Shown here piece by piece: positions 23,930 through 33,778 of a DNA stretch of 64,000 nt. The translations under genes were made by a program, and so were the position numbers. The notes beneath the pieces are model-generated. The model ran no database searches. It saw only the letters and a list, made by a program, of their open reading frames with translations, and had not been told where the DNA came from. Numbering within the stretch: position 1 is the stretch's first letter; every line of letters starts with the position of its first letter. Source of the stretch: Micropterus salmoides. Lineage: Eukaryota; Chordata; Actinopteri; Centrarchiformes; Centrarchidae. The DNA lies in the NCBI RefSeq assembly GCF_014851395.1, contig NW_024040041.1, positions 8,300,041-8,364,040 of the forward strand, given 5' to 3'.

Positions 23930-24244
23930 GGTTCAGTACATTAAGATTAAATCAAAAAGTAAACACTTCACTTAAAATGTTACTTTTTTTTTATCGAGTT
24001 CAATAAAGAACAATTGACTGCAGATGCAGTTGAGTAACATTTTACACTAACATGTTATGGAGTATCATTACACTGTAATATTGCCCTTTCAACTGAAGTA
24101 ACTCATCTATTCCTTCCACCACTGGAGAAGGAGGTGGTTTATATTATCTGGTTGTTTAGTGTTGTTGATAAAGTGAAGCTTAACACGCTTTGATGACCTC
24201 ACTCTCTTCTGTTTTGTGCTTTCTAGCCGGTCAGTGTCACCGCC

Positions 24245-26284
24245 ATGGCTCAAGGTCATAAATTTCAAGATTTGGAGGAGACGGGGGAAGTGTTGGTGTC
24301 CTTCATCAACAGCAGCCAGCCTGAGAAACTCCGACAAGTGAAGGATGAACATCAGAATCTCTTTGACCAACATGTAGAAACTAAAAAGATTGTTACACAG
24401 ATTTTAAAAGGCAAGTAATCAGACATTTAATCATCTATTGTTTTTCAGCTGTCAATGTTCTATTATTCACTGTCACATAAAGATGAATTGGATATCTACA
24501 GTATAAACTGTGTCTGTGTGCCTGTCCTGAGTTCTGAGTTCTGAGTCTAATAGAATTTCAGCACCAATTAGCCAGGTTACATTTAAGCATCCATCTTCAA
24601 TGTTCCCTCTTACTCCTTTGTCATCTCTTTGTCACTGTCCTCCATCCCCAGATATGGCTCAGATTGAGGAGAGTGTGGGCCAGAGGCTGCTCGACTTTGA
24701 AGAGGAGAAGCATCAAAGGGAAAAGGACCTGGAGGGCCTGCATGAACAGCTGAGGCAGTGCACAGCCAAGAGCCAGATCACAGACTCAGAACTACAGTAT
24801 CTTTTTATATGTCTGCGTTTGCCATTGAAAATGAATCCTGTCTTGCCTTTTACCTTTTTTTTTATTTTATTTGCATCCTTAATCCTCCTCCAGACTTCTA
24901 CGGAGAGAGTTTGAGAGTCTGAGAAACACCGAACACGAGCTTCAGAATCTTCAGAGCGAGGTGGATGAAGACACCACAGAGGTCATCCCTTCAGCAGTGT
25001 GAGTCTAGAAAACTGAGTAATCAAAGGGTCCTTTGTCCAAGAAAATATCCTGCTGCAGTTGCTACCTTCAGTCACCACATACTCACTGTGAAAATGGACT
25101 GCATTACTTTCTGGATAATAGACATTTTAGTGCAGATCTCAGTTTGAAAAGAAATATTGTATTAATTATGTAATCTGAATGGAGATGTGTACAGGGGGGA
25201 TGTTACTGTATATAACATGAACACTGTATAGTGTATATAATGCAATGTAATCCAATACCATGGCCCAATAATTGATACTGTCTTGCTGAAGGTTATATCT
25301 ATGAAGTCGTTCAGAGACCTGTATTGCACAGGTTATAGTTTACTTATACAGATTTGCTTTGTTGCACAAAGTTAATTGGCAATTGTTTTGATAACTGATG
25401 AGTAATTTCAGTCATTTTTAAAGGAAAAAATGGTTTAAGCTTTTTAAATGTGATGATTTTTTTATATAATAAAGTGAATATCACAGTCAGACAAAACAAG
25501 ACATTTGAAGACATCACCTTGGGCTCTGGCCTAATTTATAATGAGAATTTGTAATTCATTTCTGACATTTAATAGGCAGAACTATTGAAGAAAATATAAC
25601 AAAAACAAACGTTAAATGGTACGGTAAATGGACTGACTTATAGATAGTGCCTTTCTTGTCTTCCACCACTCAGCTTTACACTACAAGTCACATTCACCCC
25701 ATTCACACCCTGATTGCAGTGGCTACCACTAACTGCGTCCATAAAGCTGATGCTGTCATCTCTTCACGCATTGTTGAAATTTGAGCAGAAAGGAAACTTT
25801 CAAGCACAGGATTTAATAGACTCCCAGACAGCGATGCACTGCTCCTCCAAGGACAGAATTTCACATTTAAATCCTCAAGTTACCTTTGCAGTAGTCTGTT
25901 TCGCTCCCCTGCGCTGTTCTCATGTGACTGCTGTCACGTTTGAGAGTCATAAGTATTTTGATGTATTTTCTGATTTTTGTTTTTAATCTTCCCTCAACAG
26001 GTATGTGGCTCAGGTGTACTACCTAGTAACCAAGATCAAGTGGGAATATGACACGCAGCCGAACATCTTAAAAGGAGGTACAGCTTTGTTTTCTGTTTAT
26101 TATTTTGTGTGTAGCGTCATTGCATGTGAGTCTGTTAACATGGCTTCAGATTGTCAATCTGTTTTCTTCTCCTGCAGTGCACTATGGTGCGGACCTGGCG
26201 ACTCCCATCAACATTGACACATCTGAGCGACCTCGGAGTGACGTAAGCGACCAGCTGTGGGCCTTCGTCAGCACTAAATGGTAG
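24245..26284 (+). CDS. spc24: SPC24, kinetochore NDC80-complex subunit
   Basis: Pairs with Spc25 in the Ndc80 complex, linking Ndc80/Nuf2 and microtubules to the inner kinetochore (CENP-T, Mis12). Exons: 24245-24410, 24652-24796, 24894-24998, 26001-26077, 26178-26284, giving 199 residues against 197 in human from memory. The ATG sits in a strong context (CCGCCATGG), 18 bases into its exon. Roughly residues 1-130 are heptad-like and charged, a coiled coil. The globular C-terminal domain follows VDEDTTEVIPSAVYVAQVYY and includes IKWEYD, ending DQLWAFVSTKW. The N-terminal part is much more divergent from human than the C-terminal part. The intron after 24410 has a GC donor (AG|GCAAGT). The other coding introns are GT-AG. 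Confidence 0.94.
24411..24412 (+). other. spc24: Non-canonical GC splice donor of spc24
   Basis: The first coding exon ends AAAAG and the intron begins GCAAGT. Only this GC donor keeps phase 1 and joins to the exon at 24652. It has the same AG|GCAAGT consensus as the ldlr GC donor. Confidence 0.85.
24999..26000 (+). other. spc24: spc24 intron between the coiled-coil and globular-domain exons
   Basis: A 1.0-kb intron with GTGAGT donor and CAACAG acceptor. AT-rich, with no exon or clear repeat seen in it. Confidence 0.7.
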
Positions 26285-26384
26285 CTGAAGGACGGTGGTG
26301 ACAGAAATGTTGTGTACATTATTTTTGTTTGTCTGTACATTTATTTGTTTTATGTTCTATACAGCATTTAGATTGGTTTTAAAA

Positions 26385-26390
26385 ATTAAA
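26385..26390 (+). terminator. spc24: Probable spc24 polyadenylation signal (ATTAAA)
   Basis: ATTAAA about 100 bases after the stop codon, followed by TG-rich sequence. The common variant hexamer, with no AATAAA nearby. Confidence 0.5.
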
Positions 26391-26495
26391 TATCTCAGAC
26401 CTGTGATCCAGTAGTTTCAGTCTCTAATTGTATTTCAGCAAAATGGATTCATCAGAACATTTTGTAGCGTTAGACGAGGATGGAGAGGGTGTTGA

Positions 26496-26509
26496 CCACT
26501 AGATGTCGC
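26496..26509 (+). promoter_or_regulatory. CTCF-like motif downstream of spc24
   Basis: CCACTAGATGTCGC fits 13 of 14 positions of CCASYAGRKGGCRS. With the motif at 22185 in the same orientation, it brackets spc24. Motif match only. Confidence 0.3.
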
Positions 26510-28469
26510 TGCAGAACTATTTGAATGAGTTGATGTGTAAATGGCTTCTTTCCTTTGAACCCACACACACTCAGATGAGATCGAGAGAGATACTCTTTAT
26601 GCCGTTTTTCAAATATTGGTTTCGTTAGAGTTTCATACTTGGGTTACATGATGACAACTGAGCAAAATACATTTGCTGAGAAGTGAAATATTTAGAGGAG
26701 GCATGTAGGTGGATTAGTCAGACTAGTTTACTAAAGTTTAGGCTAGTGGTTCCCAGCCATATAAACTCAATAACCCTTCACCAACACCACATGTCATGTA
26801 CCAAAAGTGAACATTACTTTCAGCAACATTACTTTCATTCATTACTTTGATTTCAATTGTTTACCCTTACTTTTAACCATCTATTTCAACCATTTGTTTC
26901 ATTACTTAAACTGTTTCAGCTTCTCTGCCTGCTTGCTAACTAACTAGCTGCACTGTCGGTTGCAACATGTGGTGACAACTGACTCAGCTTAATGGTTATT
27001 CTAAAGTTCCCGAAGATCAGAATCTGCTTTATTGCCAAGTAAGTTTGTACATACAGTGATTTTGCTTTGGTGCTTAACAATTAACATAGCAGGTAGAAAA
27101 ATATAAGAAAGATAATGGTAGAGCAAGTACTGCAGGTCAAGAATCATACATATAAAATTGACAAAAGATAAGTACAACATGGCTGTGGTTTATTTTTAAC
27201 CCCTATCACAAATATGTGGAGATATAATCAGATCATAATGGCTTTTATTGTGTTGAATTTAGTTGAGTAATAGACACTCTGTAAAAGTAACATTGTTGAT
27301 TACAGGTTAACACTTAATATTGTTTGGCATTGTTCTCTGTTAATCTGATTAATTTAGAAAACAACCTCTGCCAAAACGTTATTGTCACTGGCATCTGTAA
27401 GTGCAGCTGTACCAAATGAAACCATGAAATCCATCTCCCTTTAATTTGTGAAAATCTAGCCATGATGGCGGTGAAACAGCAAAAATAAGTGGCATAATTT
27501 AAGTAATGAGAACAAGATGCTGGAAACTTCTATCCAGGCAACACTGATGGTGCCCACGATGTGTTTCTGCATGTGTATTATTATTTACCCACCTGCTTTA
27601 CTGAGAACTGAAACCTTTTCCTTCTTTGAAAAGGGAGTTAAGCTATGATTGTGTACCACTGCAGCATGGTGAGTGGTTAAGAGTGGGCAGGATGACGTTC
27701 TGTGTTGGCGAGGCTTATAATCACACGTACCATAACTTGGAAGAATTGTGCACCAATATGTGGTTTCCTTACGGTAAACAGAGGATCGGCTTCACTAGCT
27801 TGTTTCTGCAACTTCATCTATTCTTCAGGCACACATGATATCAAGTGGTTAACACGTGGTTTGCATGGAGATGGGCGTTCTAAGGCAACATTGAGCCCCT
27901 ATCTGTATATTGACTTTCATTGCTATGGCGTTGAAGTTACCTATAAGCTGTCGAGGTTTCAGTTTGCACTGTTCAGTGTTCAGTGTTCTATCCAACGTCC
28001 GAAAGAAGCACAACTAATTTTCACTTGGGTTTTACTAGGTTCACTTTTAATGCTTAACTTGCTGTTAACTAGTGTTCTTTTGATTATAAACATCTGTAAG
28101 GTATATAATGGTATAAAATGTTAAGAAAAACTGAATAAAATACCAATAACTCAGTGTCAGTATTTGCAAAGCATTTTGTTTCATATCAGCAACCAATTAT
28201 TGAGACTTCATTAGATAAAACTAGTGTGGAATAATCTCTTCTTAATATGTAGAAATCATATATTTTTGACATTTTCAGAGTTAATATATTTGAATGTAAT
28301 TTGTCTGTAGTTTATCTTACTGTGTTTGCGTGTATAACAACACGTATATTGTTTAGCAGTAATGCGCATGACAGGTGATGATCAGTGAGATCTGAAACCC
28401 TCCAACTTTACTGAAAGCTCAGAATCGGATGACTCGCGTGAGTAAAGGATGTACAAACCTCCATTTAAA
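26510..28469. other. spc24-s1pr5 convergent intergenic region
   Basis: About 2 kb between the 3' ends of two genes facing each other. It holds an interspersed-repeat fragment at 27018-27090 and otherwise unassigned sequence. The open frames at 27626-28124 overlap one another out of phase and resemble no known protein. Confidence 0.6.
27018..27090 (+). repeat. Interspersed repeat fragment (CAGAATCTGCTTTATTGCCA type)
   Basis: Shares the pattern AGAATC...TTTATTGCCAAGT, then ACATA, with 39548-39640. A widely dispersed fish sequence. The element class is not known to me. Confidence 0.5.
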
Positions 28470-28485
28470 CATCATTCACATATGT

Positions 28486-28491
28486 TTTATT
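28486..28491 (-). terminator. s1pr5: Probable s1pr5 polyadenylation signal
   Basis: TTTATT on the plus strand is AATAAA on the minus strand, about 1.1 kb past the s1pr5 stop. It would give a 3'UTR of about 1.15 kb. Confidence 0.45.
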
Positions 28492-29624
28492 CAGTGCACA
28501 TATAAAAGTGGCATCATAACTTAAGTGATGTTTTTACAATACAAAATGCTGCTTTGATAAGCTCAGAAAAAGCATTTAGAAAGTATACCAAAAAAAAAAA
28601 TCAGTAAATAGATTTGTTTTCTTTTTACATTTATGTACAATATTACAATTGGCAAAATGTCACTATGACCACAATGAAATTCCCCTTTGAAGCCCACACA
28701 GTCTGTTGTCTGGGTTGTCATAGATTCATTTCATGGGGATCTTTCTCCAACAAGAACGCTTAAAATACTCATTTTTGTCCACAAGCTATAGCATATCACA
28801 GCGATATTCTAGTTTGTTAAACCAAGAAGGCATCAACAAACCTCCACTGTCAGCTTTATTGCTTTTAGTCATTCATCATGTGTCGCTACATATGTCGAAG
28901 GGACCTCCAAAGCTGCAAGCCGCTGAGCACAACCCTCCATATGACGTGTTCAGTGCGTCTCTGGGCTGCTGAGCCTCTGATCTCTGCCGAGGGGACCTCT
29001 ACCCAGCTTTGCTGCTGACCAAAACTCATATGGCAGAAATTACATGGTTTGGCAGCAGACTTTGGGTGTGGATGCTCGGTGTTAACAACATATCATTATA
29101 TGCTACACAGGGAGAGGAGATAAAGATAAATCTCGTCGTGCTTGAGCCTTATCCCCCGGTCTATCTGATGTACAGCATAATTGGCTGTGTTTATGTGAAA
29201 TGTCTGCACACATTCTTTGATTTTGTCTTATGTGCAAAAGCAAATGCCCATAAAATGAAATGGCATTTTTTTCCGCAGAGGAAATAACCTCAGACAAATA
29301 CTGGTTTTAAGTGTCTGAAAGACAAATGTAATGTAATACTTTACAAGAAACTTTCAATTTCTGTTTTTCATGAATAAACTGTTAAAGCAAATATGCACAG
29401 AAGATTGAAAAAGTTCATGTTTTTCTCCCAATTTGGACAATTATCACATACATTGAGCTTTTTCTGTCCATGAGGATTAATACCAAAAGTCAGACAGAGT
29501 GCAACACAAAACTTCATATCCTGTTTGCTCCACCGGACCACAAATGCAGCTCAGATCAGAGATACGCCCTAACAGTGGTCTTAATTTGAATACTTGCTCT
29601 CAGTGTTAAGTGTGAGCCTCTGTG

Positions 29625-30797
29625 TCATGTTTTCAACATCCTGGGGTAAATGGCTTTGATTGTAGAGGGTGTACAGTTACCGGAGGACACTGTCGTCTCC
29701 AGACCCTCCAGTCTGTGAGAGGCTGCATCAGTCTTACTGGTGCTGCAGTCCAGGAAGGGCATCCCGATCTTCTTCACCTGTCCGTCCTTTGTTATGAGGC
29801 AGTGTCGGCAGAGGAGCCTGAGGATGGCCTTCCTCATGTCCTTACTGGTCAGGGTGTAGATGATGGGGTTAAGAAGGGAGTTGAACATAGCGATGCCCAG
29901 GAAATAGTCTGCCTTAAGGAGCACCTCGCAGCTTTTGGCTGGGCAGCAGAAGTCCAGCAGCAGGAGGATGAAGAGGGGCAACCAGCATGCGATGAAGACT
30001 CCCAGGACTATGGTGACTGTCTTCAGCAGGGCCATGTACTTCTGGGACTTGCGGTAGAGGCCTTTGCGCTGTGGAACCGAAGCGAGGCGCTGGGTGTTGG
30101 ACTTGACGATGCGGAAGATGCGGACATACAACACCACAATGGACATGAGGATGCCGCTGAAGACAGTGATGCAGAAGAGGATGTAACTCTTGGCGTAGAG
30201 CGGGAGGACTGTGGAGCACTGGTCCAGCTGTCCTAAACAGTTCCAGCCCAGGACAGGCAGGATGCCCAGGAACACAGACAGCACCCAGCTTGCTCCAATC
30301 AGAGCAAACATCCGTCCCTGTTTGTCCCCCTGGTACGGCTTCATCCTCACCATAGTGACATGGCGCTCTATGGCGATGGCCAGCAGGCTGATGACCGAGG
30401 CGGCCAGCATGATGAACACACCCCCCTCCCTCAGGAACCACAGCACCGGGGTCATGTTTAATGTTTTGGCGCCAGACATTATGATGTTCACCATGTAGGT
30501 GAAACCTGCGAGCAGGTCAGAGAGAGTCAAGTTGCCCAGTAAGTAGTACATGGGCACATGGAACTTCTTGTTCTTCCATATAGCCAGTAGCACCACAGCG
30601 TTTTCTACCACTATAAGCAGGCAGACCAGCAGGAAAGCTATGGCCTCTGGTTTGAGTCCTGCCTTGTACTTGTTCTCATTCAGTTTGCCTGTGTAGTTGT
30701 AGTGCTCTAAGATGACTGCATTGCTCTGGTACTCACTAAACATATGAAGTAGTTTTGCTGTGGAGGAGGACTCTGTGGCCATTGTTGGTGCTTCCAT
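29625..30797 (-). CDS. s1pr5: Sphingosine-1-phosphate receptor 5 (class A GPCR)
   Basis: Plasma-membrane receptor for sphingosine-1-phosphate, coupling to Gi and G12/13 in characterised orthologs. The coding sequence is one uninterrupted 390-codon exon, usual for the family. The N-terminus carries the glycosylation site NYT (34-36) within EHYNYTGKL. Seven hydrophobic helices follow: TM1 about 51-73, TM2 83-107, TM3 about 121-145 with the ligand-contact pair R123-E124, TM4 163-185, TM5 203-228, TM6 257-281 with CWLP (271-274), TM7 297-314 with NPIIY. The DRY position reads ERH (144-146). Cys330/Cys333 are likely palmitoylation sites. Assignment to S1PR5 over S1PR2 rests on HYNYTGKL, the PMYYLLGNLTLSDLLAG block in TM2 and WFLREGGVFI. 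A second Met at codon 6 is a possible alternative start. The zebrafish a/b paralogue label is undecided. Confidence 0.94.
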   Translation of the reverse strand: MEAPTMATESSSTAKLLHMFSEYQSNAVILEHYNYTGKLNENKYKAGLKPEAIAFLLVCLLIVVENAVVLLAIWKNKKFHVPMYYLLGNLTLSDLLAGFTYMVNIIMSGAKTLNMTPVLWFLREGGVFIMLAASVISLLAIAIERHVTMVRMKPYQGDKQGRMFALIGASWVLSVFLGILPVLGWNCLGQLDQCSTVLPLYAKSYILFCITVFSGILMSIVVLYVRIFRIVKSNTQRLASVPQRKGLYRKSQKYMALLKTVTIVLGVFIACWLPLFILLLLDFCCPAKSCEVLLKADYFLGIAMFNSLLNPIIYTLTSKDMRKAILRLLCRHCLITKDGQVKKIGMPFLDCSTSKTDAASHRLEGLETTVSSGNCTPSTIKAIYPRMLKT

Positions 30798-31716
30798 AAG
30801 TGCTTTCCCTTTTCTTCAGCTTTTCTGTTTTTATAATTAGATCCACAGATTAGGTGTCATAAAGTCCTCCGGTTGGGCATTTCTTTCTTTGGGGTTGAAA
30901 AGACAGAAGCAGTCAGCTGTTGTAGGCAGGGGGAAAAATGATGGTTTTGATGCTGTCAAATAGGATATCCTGTGGTTTGAGAATTTTTCCTCCCAAAATA
31001 AAATTCTTTCAGTGCCTGGGCTGCGCACTAGGAGGCGATCAGAGCCAGCCTGCATTAAAAAAGAGGGAAGCAAAGTTAGTACTGATACCAGAAAATAAGC
31101 ACGATAATTAAAGACAGGGAAATAGATTAGCTTATTCAATTAATTTAGAAACCATATCCGATATCCAGAATACATAAAGATGATTGCACATAACAGCGAT
31201 AATATACTATATGGAACATGACCACTGCAGTAAGAACTTCTAGGACAAAAAGGGGGTCCAGGCTTCATTGGGAGTAAACTGAGAAAACACATTCAAAATA
31301 GGACATTTTATCTATTGACCTTAGCGGCAGTGTTTTTCTGCCTGACTTTATTTAAACCAACATACATAGGCTACAGTATTAAACATACTGGACCTTATAA
31401 ATATCTAACTATGTATTTTTCATTTATGCGTAAATACGCATCTATCCAAATATACAAGTATATGTATAGTATAAACTGAACTCTTACAGACATATGAGCC
31501 TATTGGTTAATCATTTCTTTTCATAAATATCCACTTTTATTTGGCATGTAGCAGAAACAGTAAAACAAACTGCTTAAAGACACAGTAAGAGTTGGGATAC
31601 ATGATCCACTACAACAAAGTCACTAAAAATGTATTAACGAGCAGCACAGACGCATTTCACGCCTCTCTATGCATCTTATCGGTCCAACATACTAAAAACG
31701 AAACTTTTCTACGCAC

Positions 31717-31746
31717 CAGTAAAAACGTGTGAATATCCAGTGAAGC

Positions 31747-31781
<35 letters not shown>

Positions 31782-31860
31782 GAGCTATCCCACGGCCGGA
31801 GAGGAGGACACGGGCTCAGTCGTTCAGTGCTGCGCAGCGACATGTGAGTGTGGGAACAGA
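31717..31860 (-). promoter_or_regulatory. s1pr5: Probable s1pr5 non-coding exon 1 and promoter
   Basis: A locally GC/CpG-rich block upstream of s1pr5. On the minus strand a possible donor (ACTG|GTGCGT) falls at 31716/31717, and a strong acceptor (pyrimidine tract then AATGCAG) ends at 31050. That makes 31049 the first base of the coding exon, with about 250 nt of 5'UTR. S1P-receptor genes commonly have a separate 5' non-coding exon, which fits. The donor is only moderate and the start site is unknown. Confidence 0.45.
31749..31778. repeat. (CAG)10 trinucleotide repeat, (CTG)10 in s1pr5 orientation
   Basis: Ten uninterrupted CAG units inside the putative s1pr5 5' exon/promoter. Likely polymorphic in length. 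Confidence 0.95.
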
Positions 31861-33111
31861 GCAGGGCAGGACTCAACATGTAGTGGGTTGGTCTTCAGTG
31901 TTTGCCCTTCAACGTTTTTCTTCCCTCCTCCGCCTGACCCCTTGAGTTTTGTTTTTGAATTTGCCCTCAAGAGGAATTAGAGCTCGGTGACAAATTATAT
32001 GTTTGCGTTTTTCATTGCAACAGACGAGGAAGAAAGTGAGATGCTCACCTTATCAGTTTGCCCTGAGGTTCAGCTAGGCTGCTGTGAAAATGTTGGCTAG
32101 TCGGTTTGGATTAATATTCTTTGGAAGGGTAATTATGGCTGCAGATCATCACAGCTCTATGTTGCTCTTCTGGTTTGTCAGATTATGGGGACATCTCTCT
32201 CACTCTCCCATGGTTAATAAGAGAGAACCATCCCACTCAGAAGAAAACTCAAAACTAAACACCACAAGTGAATTTGTCAGTGGAAAAATAGTAATTTGTG
32301 AGACCGGTGTGGCTGAGTCTGTTCTGCAGGCCAGAAACCCCAGATTTCAGAAAATAACTTACACAGATAGGCTTCATCTGTAATTATCTTTTAGCTCACA
32401 CATCAAAAAAATTCACTTTTTTGGCACACAGGCCAGTAAGAAGTCTTTCCCCCCCTCACAGATCCCTTCACAACTTGCTTTAAGACACATAAATACTCTG
32501 CTTTGAATAGTAATTTCTGCACAAAAGGTTCAATTACCTCATCAGGAGTTAATTTGCATTTACTCCTTCTCGCTCATTGTAAAGTCCAGGCTCTATGAAA
32601 AAGCAAATGTTTTTCATTTGAAAAGTGTAACAGCTGGTCACAAAATGTCTCCTCTGAAAAGTCCGTGATCGCTCTTTGTGCACTGGAGGATTTTACTTTT
32701 CACGCATGTGTAAGTTTCATATTGAACCACGATCCGTTTCTAGTCTGATGTCACCAAGTCATACTGTACACATTTAAGTTGAGCACAGAGAAAACAGAAA
32801 AACCTTCTTGTGTCCAACTCATCATTCTCTTTGAAGGTCAAACACAAATGAAAAGACAGAGCGGAGTGGGACTTAAGCTGGCTTTCACCTACCTGTTACT
32901 CTTTGTCTTCCTTCTAAACTGCTTTGTATTTGTGATGTGAAAAGTGCTAAAGAGATTAAGATTGTTAATGTGTTTCCTAACTTAATCACCATCTCATTGC
33001 AGTCTCCACCTAAATTCACTATCACAACAGCAAACACAGCCAGAGAGATCAAGATCACACAGGTCCAATCCCCAAATCCATTATTTCTGTAAGCTATGAG
33101 ATAACTGTTGT

Positions 33112-33160
33112 TGTGAATTGGCACTATATAAATAAAACTGGATTGAATTGAATTGAATTT
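33112..33160 (+). repeat. Retroelement-type tail with GAATT units
   Basis: GAATTGGCACTATATAAATA followed by AAACTG and a tandem GAATT run. I know this as a very common 3' end of dispersed fish repeats. The rest of the element, to the left, is too decayed to delimit. Confidence 0.5.
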
Positions 33161-33490
33161 ACCTGCCAGCTTTTGATGTGCATTTAAAAAATGTTTTGTT
33201 GATTTTTTTGATCAACAGATTTTTATAAATTAAGTCATGTCAAAATCAGTTAATCCATTAATCATTTCAGCCATTTTTCAGGCAAAACTGACAGACAAGT
33301 GAGCATTGGCTGCTTTTCTTCAGCTAGGTTTGCATCCAAATGTTACAAAAATGTTCCAGAAAGTTAGCAATAAAAGCCAATTGATGTGCATTTCCATCCA
33401 CTATATTTATATATGTAAAATGATGACGTGTCTGATGATGTCTCCTGTCATATTCCGTCTCTTCAGTGGAGCGGAAGCTTCAGTTTACAT

Positions 33491-33778
33491 TTAAAGCCAG
33501 GGTAGGCAACGTTAGAGAACTAGCAGAGAGACTAGTATCCCCGTGAAAAAAAATCCCACCTTCTCCCGTCAGGCCTCCCCCAAAGCCACTCCCCCAAAAC
33601 ACATTTTCATGTGAGTGCAGGGGCACATTTTACAATGCAACAGCCACAGCCACTATTTATAATTTTTTCATTTTTGTGTCAGCACACTTGATTTTTTGAT
33701 TGCTGTTGGAATCTAATGATAATTTCAACACATATAACAGAAAATGCTTCTGAAATAAATTGCCTAGCCCAGCTTTAA
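33491..33778. mobile_element. piggyBac-like MITE flanked by TTAA
   Basis: TTAA at 33491-33494 and 33775-33778 bracket a 280-bp body. Its ends read AGCCAGGGTAGGCAA and, in reverse complement, AGCTGGGCTAGGCAA (12 of 15 match). Exact TTAA flanks are the piggyBac insertion footprint. No transposase frame, so non-autonomous. Confidence 0.65.

Noticed and set aside
27626..28124. Overlapping frames of 70 and 140 codons between spc24 and s1pr5
   Set aside because: No recognisable domain, no splice-consistent extension, and the two frames compete for the same DNA.
29622..30236. Long plus-strand open frame of 204 codons
   Set aside because: It is exactly antisense to the s1pr5 coding exon, and its composition is explained by the GPCR codons on the other strand.
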